A stretch of DNA of 64,000 bases from Arthrobacter sp. D5-1 (GTDB lineage Bacteria > Actinomycetota > Actinomycetes > Actinomycetales > Micrococcaceae). The position numbers were made by a program, and so were the translations under genes. Every line of letters begins with the position of its first letter. Within the stretch, counting starts at the first letter, position 1. The notes under the pieces are model-generated. The model worked only from the letters and a program-made list of their open reading frames with translations. It was not told the origin of the DNA and made no database searches. Below are positions 55,403-63,574 of this stretch, piece after piece. The DNA is taken from positions 3,720,001 through 3,784,000 of the forward strand of contig NZ_CP014571.1 in the NCBI RefSeq assembly GCF_017357425.1, read 5' to 3'.

Positions 55403-55416
55403 GTGGACATCCTACG

Positions 55417-56142
55417 TCATGGTTTCGTGTGCGCTGTCACAGGGCGCCAGGGCTGCAACTGGGTAATGGAGAGGTTCCGGTAGGCGGCTCTCAGGGGTGC
55501 CATCTGGCGAATACCGAAGTACCCGCCCCTGAGGGGTGCGCCCGCAGGATCGGTCCATTCAAAGAGCAACAGCTGGTTGATGGAGAAGGCTACCCGGGGG
55601 CCGTCCTTGATCACTTCCATACGATAAAACCCATCGGCATCCGCGGCAGGTGGAAGCGGGTCGGCTCCCTGCGCCACGAGCTCGAAGCCCGCGCTCTTGC
55701 GCAGATTGCAGGTTCGGAACGCGCGCTCGGAAGCGTGCTTGTGCCGAAAGTATGAGACGTGGAGGGCGTCCATATCTCCCGAATGGTATTGCGGATAAAA
55801 GCCTGTGCGGGGAGCCAAAGCGGGAGAGAACAGATCTTCGCCTCTGTGGCCGGCGGCTGCGAAGAACACCATGGCGAGGCCTGGCTCCTCCAACGGGAGG
55901 AACTCCCACGAGATCCTCACGTGATCAGGAAGTTTCTCCGGGCACCAGAGCGTCCAATGAGCGTGGTCTCCGTACTCCTCCGCATCGAGGGAGCCCGACA
56001 GAACCAGGGCGCTGGTGCCGTCGCCGCCCGAGCCCGGGCCGCCGTCGTCGTGCGCCACCTCATGCGTTCCGAACTGAACCGGCCCCTCCGCCACCCAATC
56101 AGCCACATCCGCAGGACCGCGCAGCGGGTTGGAGTGAATCAT
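55417..56142 (-). CDS. DUF1961 family protein
   Basis: Protein of 241 residues. WTLWCPEKLPDHVRISWEFLPLEEPGLAMVFFAAAG, RTGFYPQYHSGDMDALHVSYFRHKH and GGYFGIRQMAPLRAAYRNLSI are the conserved blocks of DUF1961, a jelly-roll, lectin-like family found next to pectin-degradation genes (for example YesU). It probably binds or modifies a sugar; no reaction is known. Overlaps the acetylesterase gene by ATGA. Confidence 0.88.
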   Translation of the reverse strand: MIHSNPLRGPADVADWVAEGPVQFGTHEVAHDDGGPGSGGDGTSALVLSGSLDAEEYGDHAHWTLWCPEKLPDHVRISWEFLPLEEPGLAMVFFAAAGHRGEDLFSPALAPRTGFYPQYHSGDMDALHVSYFRHKHASERAFRTCNLRKSAGFELVAQGADPLPPAADADGFYRMEVIKDGPRVAFSINQLLLFEWTDPAGAPLRGGYFGIRQMAPLRAAYRNLSITQLQPWRPVTAHTKP

Positions 56143-56810
56143 GCACGTGCGCCCGCGTTGAGGGTTGCCGACAGGCCGTAGCCGAGGGATTCCAGCTGCT
56201 CCGCCACGAAGGAAGCGATCCGCCGGGCGCCCTTCTCATGGAAGTGGGTGTTGTCCTCAAGGCCGCCGGCCCAGTGTGCGTGCTCGCCCGGAGCAAAGTG
56301 GAAGAAGAGCTCCTTGGAACCTTCCTCTCCCAACTCCTGGTAGAGGGAACGCGTCCACTGGTTGAGGTCGATGACGTCCAGGCCGAGCTCGAGACCAAGC
56401 TCCCGGACCACCACGGGGTAGTCCCCCAGGGTGACCTCCAGTTGTCCGTCCAAAAAATGCCTGCGTTCCACCGAGGTGCACAGGATGGGAATGCCACCCT
56501 TGCTGCGGACCTCGGCCACCATGCGCTTGAGGTTGTCCGCGTAGCCCGTGCGCGCGGCCAGCTGTTCACGTTTCTGGTCGTTGTGCCCGAACTGGATGAG
56601 GACCAAATCGCCCTGGACGGTCTGGTTGATGAGCTGGTACCAGAGGCCTTCCTCGCGGAACGACTCCGTGGTGGCACCGCCCTTGGCGTAGTTGTGAACG
56701 GCAGCCCACCAGTACGTCTCGGGCGCAAGATGGGCGCCCCAGCCACTCATGGGGTACTCGAAGCTGGGGCAGGCGGCAACGGTGGAGTCGCCCGCGAGGA
56801 GGATTTTCAT
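56139..56810 (-). CDS. Rhamnogalacturonan acetylesterase (SGNH hydrolase)
   Basis: Protein of 223 residues from ATG 56810, with AAAGGA 6 nt upstream. SGNH blocks: LLAGDSTVAACPS (nucleophile Ser), GGATTESF (Gly), IQFGHNDQKREQ (Asn) and DNTHFHEKGARRIA (catalytic Asp/His). This matches the YesT/RhgT-type rhamnogalacturonan acetylesterases. It removes acetyl groups from rhamnogalacturonan I fragments. No signal peptide, so it works inside the cell. It follows the permease genes by about 56 bases. Confidence 0.9.
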   Translation of the reverse strand: MKILLAGDSTVAACPSFEYPMSGWGAHLAPETYWWAAVHNYAKGGATTESFREEGLWYQLINQTVQGDLVLIQFGHNDQKREQLAARTGYADNLKRMVAEVRSKGGIPILCTSVERRHFLDGQLEVTLGDYPVVVRELGLELGLDVIDLNQWTRSLYQELGEEGSKELFFHFAPGEHAHWAGGLEDNTHFHEKGARRIASFVAEQLESLGYGLSATLNAGARA

Positions 56811-56866
56811 GGGTGTCCTTTCAGATGATGCAGCGGCAATACACGGCCGCCTTGCTGCAGCGGCGT

Positions 56867-57739
56867 CTAGCCCTTGACCGAACCGATCAGCATGCCCTTG
56901 GCAAAATGCTTCTGCAGGAAGGGGTAGAAGATCAGGATGGGCAGGGTGGCCACCACGATCACGGCGAACTTGATGCCCTGTTCCGGCGGAATATAGGAGG
57001 GATCCACATTGCCGGTGCCCAGGAGGTCCGAGGCTGCCGTGACCTGGCGCAGGTACATCTGCAGGGTCCACATGTTGTTATCGCTCAGGTAGAGCAAGGG
57101 TGACATGAAGTCGTTCCAGATTCCCACCGCGTAGAACAGCGCGAACGTAGCCAACACCGGCTTGGACAACGGCAGCAGGATCCGCCAGAGGATGCCAATT
57201 TCCGTGGCACCGTCCATTTTGGCGGATTCTTCCAGCTCCTGGGGGAGTTCCTGGAAGAAGTTCTTGATGATGATCAAGCTGAACGGGTTGATGGCCGCGG
57301 GCAGGATCAGCGCCCAGTAGCTGTTCAGCAGGCCCAGGTCCTTGACCAGCAGGAACGTGGGAATCATGCCGCCGGAGAACACCATGGCGAAGACCACCAG
57401 GGACATGATCAGCTTCCGGCCCCGCAGGTTTTTCTTCGCCAACGGGTACGCCATGGTGACAGTCAGGATGAGCTGGATCAAGGTGCCGACCAGCGTCACC
57501 AGGACGGTGGTGATGAGAGCCCGTGTGAAGGCGGGTGTGGAGAAGATGTATTCGTAGGCGCCCAGCGTGAATTGCTCGGGCCAGACGAAGAACGCCCGCC
57601 GGGTGATCTCGGCCTCGTTGGCGAAGGACCCGGCGATCACGTAGACGAACGGCAGCAGGGTGATGATGCCTACCAGGCTCAGGAAGACGTAGTTTGCGGC
57701 ATCAAAAACCCGTCCGCCGCGGGTGTTGTGGATCTTCAT
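56867..57739 (-). CDS. ABC transporter permease (LplC/YtcP-like)
   Basis: Protein of 290 residues with six membrane segments, beginning VFDAANYVFLSLVGIITLLPF. The EAA loop is LPQELEESAKMDGATEIGILWRILLPLSKPVL. The C-terminus MDPSYIPPEQGIKFAVIVVATLPILIFYPFLQKHFAKGMLIGSVKG-like end is typical of the YtcP/LplC group that imports oligosaccharides of plant cell walls. Overlaps the previous permease gene by TAATG. Confidence 0.92.
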   Translation of the reverse strand: MKIHNTRGGRVFDAANYVFLSLVGIITLLPFVYVIAGSFANEAEITRRAFFVWPEQFTLGAYEYIFSTPAFTRALITTVLVTLVGTLIQLILTVTMAYPLAKKNLRGRKLIMSLVVFAMVFSGGMIPTFLLVKDLGLLNSYWALILPAAINPFSLIIIKNFFQELPQELEESAKMDGATEIGILWRILLPLSKPVLATFALFYAVGIWNDFMSPLLYLSDNNMWTLQMYLRQVTAASDLLGTGNVDPSYIPPEQGIKFAVIVVATLPILIFYPFLQKHFAKGMLIGSVKG

Positions 57740-58713
57740 TAGAAAAGTCCGCTCTGGTTGAACCGCTTGGACAGCCAGTTGGTGCCAAAGATCAGCACGA
57801 TTCCCACGAGGGACTTGAACAGCCCGACGGCGGTGCTGTAGCTGTAGGCGCCTTGGGTGATGCCCACGAAGTAGACGTAGGTATCGAAGACGTCGGCCAC
57901 GCTGCGGTTAAGTGCGTTGGTCATGAGGTAGATCTGCTCAAAGCCGGTGTTGAGCATCTGCCCGATGGCCAGGATGAGCATCACAATGATGGTGGAGCGG
58001 ATGCCCGGCAATGTGATGTGCCAGACGCGACGAAACCTGCCGGCGCCGTCGATAATTGCTGCCTCATACTGGTCCTGGTCCACCGTGGCCAGCGCGGCGA
58101 GGAAGATGATGGTGCCCCAGCCGGTGTTCTTCCAGATTTCCTGGAGAACGATCAAGGGCCGGAACCAGTGGGGATCGGACAAGATGTCCACGTTGGTCCC
58201 GAACAAACCGTTCACGAACTGGAACAACGGTCCGATGTCCAAGGCGAAGAGCAGGAAGCTCAGCGACGCCACGATGGTCCAGGACAAGAAATGCGGGATG
58301 TAGACGAGCGTCTGGACGGTGCGTTTGAGCACCGACAGACGGACCTCGTTGAGGAGCAACGCCAGGATGATGGTGAGCGGGAACGCGATGCCCAGGTTCA
58401 GGAACGCCAGGATCAGCGTATTGCCCAGCAGCCGTGGAAAGTCCGGGTTCGAGAAGAAGTCCGTGAAGTGGGTGACACCCACCCAAGGGCTGCCATTGAC
58501 GCCAAGGAACGGAACGTAGTCCTTGAAAGCGATGGACACGCCGTACATGGGCCCGTACCTGAAGATCGCGAAGTACAGGACTCCAGGCAGCAACAGCAGA
58601 TACAGCCACTTGTAGTGCGCGAAGTGGACGGCGAACCCGCGCCGCCGCACCGGCGCGGGCGGCTTGGTGGCCGCCCGCTCCGAGGCCTTGGCTTCCATAA
58701 CCGGGGTTGTCAC
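57739..58713 (-). CDS. ABC transporter permease (LplB/YteP-like)
   Basis: Protein of 324 residues with six helices. FRYGPMYGVSIAFKDYVPFLG and SPWVGVTHF near the N-terminus are diagnostic for the LplB/YteP group. The EAA loop is VDQDQYEAAIIDGAGRFRRVWHITLPGIRSTI. It forms the channel with the other permease; no ATPase is encoded here. Overlaps the binding-protein gene by ATGA. Confidence 0.92.
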   Translation of the reverse strand: MTTPVMEAKASERAATKPPAPVRRRGFAVHFAHYKWLYLLLLPGVLYFAIFRYGPMYGVSIAFKDYVPFLGVNGSPWVGVTHFTDFFSNPDFPRLLGNTLILAFLNLGIAFPLTIILALLLNEVRLSVLKRTVQTLVYIPHFLSWTIVASLSFLLFALDIGPLFQFVNGLFGTNVDILSDPHWFRPLIVLQEIWKNTGWGTIIFLAALATVDQDQYEAAIIDGAGRFRRVWHITLPGIRSTIIVMLILAIGQMLNTGFEQIYLMTNALNRSVADVFDTYVYFVGITQGAYSYSTAVGLFKSLVGIVLIFGTNWLSKRFNQSGLF

Positions 58714-60239
58714 TTCTTGTTTTCCTGCCAGAGTTTATTAATTTCTTCCTTGACCTTGTCACCGCCGCTGGTGTTCCACAGCTTGATGGCGTCCTTCAGG
58801 CCCTGCTCGTCGGTCTGCCCGGCGAGGTACTTGATACGGGCGTCCGCCACGATGTTGTCCAACTGCGCGCCCTTGGCAACGTAGGTGGGCGAGACGAAGG
58901 CAGCTGCCGGGTTGTACACGGCGCTCTTGAGGTCCTCTGCCATGACGGCGACGCGGTCATCGAAGACCTTCTGCTCGTACTCGGAGGCCTGCTTGACCGG
59001 GTAGAAATTGTTACCCGTGACGTTGGTGCCAAGCTGGGCGAAGCTCTTGATGTCAGTGTTGACCACCTTGCCCTCAGGGGTTTCAGGCTTGATGGTGGCA
59101 GCCAGGCCCTCTTCGAGGGTGAAGTTCACGCCCTCGATGCCATTGTTCATGAGAACGGCAACGTCCTTGCTGTTCAACTTGTCCAGGAAGCTGAGGACGT
59201 TCTTCAGGTCAGCCTCGGTCTTGACGCTGGACTTGGGAATGGCCAGGAAGCCGGAGTAACCGTCGGTGGGGTGGGCGTGCAGTTCGCCGTCCGGTCCCTT
59301 GAGGCTGCCCACGAAGCCCACTTTGTTTTCAAAGTCGTTCGGGTTGGCCTGCTTGAAAAGGTTGATCAGCACGCTGACGCGGGAGTCAACGTCCACGATG
59401 ATGCCGCCCTTGCCGTTGAAGAACGGTTCGTTCCACTTGGTGCCGTCGAACGTGGCGAAATCGGGGTTGATGAGTTTCTCGTCCACCATCTTCTTGATGA
59501 AGCGGTTGGCTTCGAGGAATTCGTCGGTTTCGAAGCTGGGGACCAGCTTGCCGTCCCGCTCGGTCCAGCGGTTTCCGGCGCCGTACCAGGTCTCGATCAG
59601 GTCATAGGGGCTGTTGGTTCCCAGCGCGCCCCATTTGGGGATGGTGATCCCGTAGGTGTCGTTCTGGCCATTGCCGTCAGGATCCTGTTCGGTGAACGCC
59701 TTGGCTACTTTGTAGAGGTCTTCGGTGGTCTCGGGCGCCTTCAGACCCAGCTTGTCCAGCCAATCCTGACGGAACATGACCGCTGCACGGATCGGGTTGC
59801 GGCCGCGGTAAACGCCGTAGACCTTGCCGTTGACGCTGGCATTCTGCTGGACCTCCGGGAAGGTGGTCTTCAGGTTCGGATAGTCGTTGAGCTTGTCCGT
59901 GAGGTCCCAGAAGGCGCCCGCTTCAGCGTTCTTCACGAAGCCCGGCGTTTTGCCCTGCACCACCAGGACATGCGGAATCTCCGAAGATGCCAGCGTGATG
60001 TTCATCTTGTCTTCGTAGGACGCGTTGGGCGTCCACGTGATGTTGACGTCCTTGCCCGTGAGTTCCTCAAGCTTCTTCTGTACGGCGCCATCGGCTGTTG
60101 GCGGCTGCGCCTCCAGGAACGGCGCCATGATCTTGACGGAGGAAAGGTCCGACGCCGGCGCTTCGCCACCACAGGCGGTCAGCGCCAGGGCTGCGGAAAC
60201 GACGACGGCGGCGGCCAGCGTGTGTTTTCTACGGATCAT
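58710..60239 (-). CDS. Oligosaccharide-binding lipoprotein (LipO/LplA-like)
   Basis: Protein of 509 residues, long for the class, as usual in this group. The signal peptide HTLAAAVVVSAALALTACGG has a lipobox (LTAC). WTPNASYEDKMNITLASSEIPHVLVV and ALGTNSPYDLIETWYGAGNRWTERDGKLV are typical. It should bind a rhamnogalacturonan-derived oligosaccharide and feed the two permeases. AGG precedes the ATG. About 225 bases with an operator-like site precede it. Confidence 0.92.
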   Translation of the reverse strand: MIRRKHTLAAAVVVSAALALTACGGEAPASDLSSVKIMAPFLEAQPPTADGAVQKKLEELTGKDVNITWTPNASYEDKMNITLASSEIPHVLVVQGKTPGFVKNAEAGAFWDLTDKLNDYPNLKTTFPEVQQNASVNGKVYGVYRGRNPIRAAVMFRQDWLDKLGLKAPETTEDLYKVAKAFTEQDPDGNGQNDTYGITIPKWGALGTNSPYDLIETWYGAGNRWTERDGKLVPSFETDEFLEANRFIKKMVDEKLINPDFATFDGTKWNEPFFNGKGGIIVDVDSRVSVLINLFKQANPNDFENKVGFVGSLKGPDGELHAHPTDGYSGFLAIPKSSVKTEADLKNVLSFLDKLNSKDVAVLMNNGIEGVNFTLEEGLAATIKPETPEGKVVNTDIKSFAQLGTNVTGNNFYPVKQASEYEQKVFDDRVAVMAEDLKSAVYNPAAAFVSPTYVAKGAQLDNIVADARIKYLAGQTDEQGLKDAIKLWNTSGGDKVKEEINKLWQENKK

Positions 60240-60464
60240 TTTCTTACCTGCTCCACTTCATCGGGGTTGGTGTCTTTCGACTCTTGGTATGACGGCACAC
60301 CCGGGAATCTTTTGAGGGTCCACATGTGCTGGCCACGTGCATCTTGATACGTTTCATTAGTACTCGCGCCGGAGGCATTCGGGACGAGTTCGCTGCTTCC
60401 TTGGACATCGAGGGAACGGTGAAGGACCGGCGGCCCGCTCAATGCGGGGCGGGCGCGGGTGGGT
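60240..60464 (-). promoter_or_regulatory. Spacer with operator-like site and hairpin before the binding-protein gene
   Basis: TGATACGTTTCA (60345-60356) is a 10-of-12 symmetric dyad with a CG centre, as in LacI-family operators. Further up, CCCGC-TCAAT-GCGGG (60434-60448) forms a hairpin just after the YesL-like stop. The hairpin may reduce read-through, and a second promoter may start the binding-protein gene. An open frame covers part of the spacer but I see no sign that it is a gene. Confidence 0.45.
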
Positions 60465-61139
60465 TCAGACAAGGCTGGCCTCCGTACTGTGGGTCGTGAT
60501 GGAAACAGGGCCGCCGCCAGTGGCTGACATCGCCTCATCGTTGGCCGTAAAGAAGCGGTCACAGAGCCACCCCGTGACATAAAGCCATGCGCCAACGCCG
60601 AAGAACGGAATCAGCCCCGGAACCGACCGGCATACGAACAGGGCGGCCGCTGTGACGAACAAGAGAATCACAGTTCCCGCCAGATGGCGCATCGCAAAGC
60701 GTGAGGACATCAGGAAGTACTGCGGAATGGAAAGCTCGTAGCGGGCGAACATGGGGAACAAGTAGCAGACTGCGCCGGCGGCAAACAGGGCCGCCATGAG
60801 GATTCCAGCGGAAGCGATCTGCGAGCCAAAGTCCCAGCCTGCAGAGAAGTAGCCCCAGTTCAGGGTCAGGGCAATGCCCACCGCAATCAGGGGCAAGCCC
60901 AAGGCGTTGCCCTTGCCGAAGTTGCTGAAGTACTCCTTCGCGAAGCGCCGCATCAACGGCGCGGCATCTCCCCGTACCTTGTTGCGGACCAGGACGTGGG
61001 CCGCAGCGGTGCTGGGGCCGATTCCCAGGACAACTCCACCGAGGACAGTGAAGGCAATCCACAACACATTCAGGCAAGCTATCCAGACGAGTGTGTCGAA
61101 GAGCGTGTACGCACGGAATCCAAATCCACCCGAGGCCAT
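60465..61139 (-). CDS. DUF624 (YesL-like) membrane protein
   Basis: Protein of 224 residues with about five membrane segments: TLVWIACLNVLWIAFTVLGGVVLGIGPSTAAA at the N-terminus, which is the DUF624 signature, then KGNALGLPLIAVGIALTLNWGYF and others. YesL of Bacillus lies in the rhamnogalacturonan locus and its role is unknown. It starts with AAGGGGGAG upstream and is the first gene of the minus-strand operon, behind a LacI-type operator. Confidence 0.88.
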   Translation of the reverse strand: MASGGFGFRAYTLFDTLVWIACLNVLWIAFTVLGGVVLGIGPSTAAAHVLVRNKVRGDAAPLMRRFAKEYFSNFGKGNALGLPLIAVGIALTLNWGYFSAGWDFGSQIASAGILMAALFAAGAVCYLFPMFARYELSIPQYFLMSSRFAMRHLAGTVILLFVTAAALFVCRSVPGLIPFFGVGAWLYVTGWLCDRFFTANDEAMSATGGGPVSITTHSTEASLV

Positions 61140-61266
61140 GGCGCTCCCCCTTTCTCCATCGTTGCAGAATAGGCCCGCGTGACCATGGATGGCGATTGCT
61201 GAGGAGTCTCATAGCAGCCGCTGCAGCCGGTCAGTTGGGGTCGGCCCATGTGGGCCGCATCACTAA

Positions 61267-61313
61267 GCAAACGCTTTCCCGTCAACTTAGACGCTGGGCA
61301 AGGGTGGAGTCAA
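61267..61313 (-). promoter_or_regulatory. Promoter and LacI-type operator of the minus-strand operon
   Basis: Minus-strand TTGACT (61313-61308), 18 bases, TAAGTT (61289-61284), then three bases and the site GGGAAAGCGTTTGC (61280-61267). The operator overlaps the expected transcription start, a repressing position. Confidence 0.7.
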
Positions 61314-61329
61314 GATCATTCTTGAATCG

Positions 61330-61389
61330 TTACATTAGTCGTGAAGCCGCGCTACACTGGGCGGGAGCCGGAACTGGGAAAGCGCTTGC
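61330..61389 (+). promoter_or_regulatory. Promoter and LacI-type operator of the plus-strand operon
   Basis: TTACAT (61330-61335), 17 bases, TACACT (61353-61358), then the site GGGAAAGCGCTTGC at 61376-61389, identical to the divergent operator at 13 of 14 positions. The two site centres are 109 bases apart. One LacI-family repressor could control both operons; its gene is not in the window. Confidence 0.65.
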
Positions 61390-61477
61390 TGGGTATAGCC
61401 TGAACCCGCCGGATACTTACATGAACACCCTGACGACGGCGTCACCGCCTTCGTTGCAGCGCCAGCCGAGGAGAGCC

Positions 61478-63574
61478 ATGGACACCCCTTCCATCGAGTC
61501 CATCACCAGCCCGCGCGGGGCCGCACCGTCGCCCGCGCCGGTACCCGCACCCCGGACCGCTCCCGCCAGGATTGCCCTGGTAGGAGTCCACGGCTTCGGA
61601 GCACACCACCTCCACAACCTTCATAGGCTGAGCGCGCAGGGAGCGGTGGAACTCGTTGCCGTGGCGGACCCCAATCCCCCGTCCGCCGGCGCGTTGCCCG
61701 GGACAACTGCTGTCCATGCCACCCTCGATGACCTGCTGGCCGGCGATCACCACCCGGAGGTGATCATCGTGGCTACTCCGATCCAGACCCACGCCCCGTT
61801 GGCTTTGTCCGTCCTCGCATCCCACTCCCACCTCTACCTGGAAAAACCCCCGGTAGCCTCCATGACGGACTTCCGCCGACTCAAGGAGGCCGCAACCGCA
61901 GCCGGACGCAGCGTACAGATCGGTTTCCAGAGCCTGGGTTCCCATGCATTGGGCGCTTTGGAGCAGCTGGCCAACGGCGAAGCCACGAAGGAACTTCCCG
62001 GCATCGGCACGCTCAAGGGCATCTCCGCTACCGGCCGCTGGGTCCGCGACCGCGCCTACTACAAGCGCTCGCGCTGGGCGGGCAAACGCAGCCTCGACGG
62101 AGTGGACGTGGTGGACGGCGTCGCCACCAACCCATTGGCCCACGCGATTGCCACTGCCCTCCGCATCGCCGGAGCCCGCCAGGCAGAAGACCTGGCATCG
62201 GTGGACACGGACCTCTATCGCGCCAACGACATTGAAGCGGACGATACCTCCGTGATCCGCATGAAGACCGTCAACGGACTGCCCATCACGTGCGCCCTCA
62301 CGCTGTGCGCCACCGAATCCGTGGAACCGTACGTCACGCTCCACGGCACCGAGGGAACAGCGGTGTTCCATTACACCGAAGACCGTGTCACGGTCCGCAC
62401 CGAAGCAGCTGAAACCACCCATGTCTTCGGGCGGGACGATCTGACCGAGAACCTGCTCCAGCACCTGAGCCAGGGCACCGCCTTGCTCAGCCCCTTGGAT
62501 CACAGTGGCGCTTTCATGCGCGTCCTGGAAGCCATCCGGACAGCCGCGGCTCCTGCCGTGATTCCCCCGGAATTCCTGACCTGGGTGGGATCCGGCGATC
62601 AAGCCCATGCAGTGATCCCCCGCATTGAGGACATCCTGGAACGGGCCACCTTGTCCCATGCAACGTTCTCCGAACTCGGCCTGCCGTGGGCGCGACCAGC
62701 CGCGGCGGGCTCCGAGGCTCTCTTCGCCCCCGCTGCGGATTCTGAGGGTGCCGGTGATGGAGATCCCAAGGAAGAAGCTCCTACTGCCATCTTCCGCAGT
62801 GGAAGCGGGCTCAACACGGCGTTGTCGCCGCGGCCTTACCTTCATCCGGTGACCACCCGCGGCGGCATCGTGGTGACAGACCACCTTGCTTCGGACCACG
62901 TGTGGCATCTCGGCGCCGGATTCGCGCTGCAGGACGTCAACGGCAGCAACTTCTGGGGTGGACGCAGTTATCGCCGGTCCGCAGGAAAATACGTGGATCT
63001 GAACGACCACGGCAGAATCGAGGTCGCCGCAATCACCCAGGGCCCGGAGCACTCCACAGCGGACCTCCACTGGCTGGCCGCCGACGGCGGCTTGCTCCTG
63101 GAGGAACGTCGCTCGTTCCGTCGTTCGCTCATCACCCCACGAACGTGGCGGCTGGACATCACAACGGAACTCACCGCCGTCGTGGATGCCTCGCTGGGTA
63201 GTCCTGGCTCGCACGGTGCCGCGGGAAGTGGCTACGGCGGCTTCTTCTGGAGGCTTCCTGCCAATGCCTCTCCGCGCGTGTTCTCCTCCACAGCCGAGGG
63301 CGAACCCGCCGTACATGGTTCAGTGACGCCGTGGCTGGCGTGGACCGGAGAGTTCGACGGCGGCCCGGCCACGTTGGTGTTTGGCGCACCTTCCGAGTCC
63401 CCGGACCCATGGTTTGTGCGATGCAGCGGCTACCCGGCCGTGGGTTCGGCGCTGGCGTGGGACTCCGCCGTGGAGTTGGCTGCGGGCGAAGCACTGACCC
63501 GTTCCATCGCGGTGTGGATCAGTGACGGAATACTCGGCACCCCTGACATCGAGGACTTGGTGTCGGCTCGATGA
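61478..63574 (+). CDS. Gfo/Idh/MocA oxidoreductase fused to a PmoA-like domain
   Basis: Protein of 698 residues from ATG 61478 (GAGGAG upstream). An Ala/Pro-rich leader of 30 residues is followed by the Rossmann domain IALVGVHGFGAHHLHNLHRL, then VDPNPPS-like loops and LYLEKPPVASMTDF (EKP motif), and DGVDVVDGVATNPLAHAIATAL in the second domain (to about residue 380). From about residue 440 to the end the PmoA/DUF6807 domain runs: HPVTTRGGIVVTDHLASDHVWHLGAGFALQDVNGSNFWGG. The two parts are often encoded separately. It probably oxidises and processes a sugar from rhamnogalacturonan. Overlaps the next gene by ATGA. Confidence 0.88.
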   Translation: MDTPSIESITSPRGAAPSPAPVPAPRTAPARIALVGVHGFGAHHLHNLHRLSAQGAVELVAVADPNPPSAGALPGTTAVHATLDDLLAGDHHPEVIIVATPIQTHAPLALSVLASHSHLYLEKPPVASMTDFRRLKEAATAAGRSVQIGFQSLGSHALGALEQLANGEATKELPGIGTLKGISATGRWVRDRAYYKRSRWAGKRSLDGVDVVDGVATNPLAHAIATALRIAGARQAEDLASVDTDLYRANDIEADDTSVIRMKTVNGLPITCALTLCATESVEPYVTLHGTEGTAVFHYTEDRVTVRTEAAETTHVFGRDDLTENLLQHLSQGTALLSPLDHSGAFMRVLEAIRTAAAPAVIPPEFLTWVGSGDQAHAVIPRIEDILERATLSHATFSELGLPWARPAAAGSEALFAPAADSEGAGDGDPKEEAPTAIFRSGSGLNTALSPRPYLHPVTTRGGIVVTDHLASDHVWHLGAGFALQDVNGSNFWGGRSYRRSAGKYVDLNDHGRIEVAAITQGPEHSTADLHWLAADGGLLLEERRSFRRSLITPRTWRLDITTELTAVVDASLGSPGSHGAAGSGYGGFFWRLPANASPRVFSSTAEGEPAVHGSVTPWLAWTGEFDGGPATLVFGAPSESPDPWFVRCSGYPAVGSALAWDSAVELAAGEALTRSIAVWISDGILGTPDIEDLVSAR

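Noticed and set aside
60236-60595. Small minus-strand frame between the YesL-like and binding-protein genes
   Set aside because: It overlaps the 3' part of the YesL-like gene and has no ribosome binding site or family resemblance; the spacer is better read as leader with regulatory sites.
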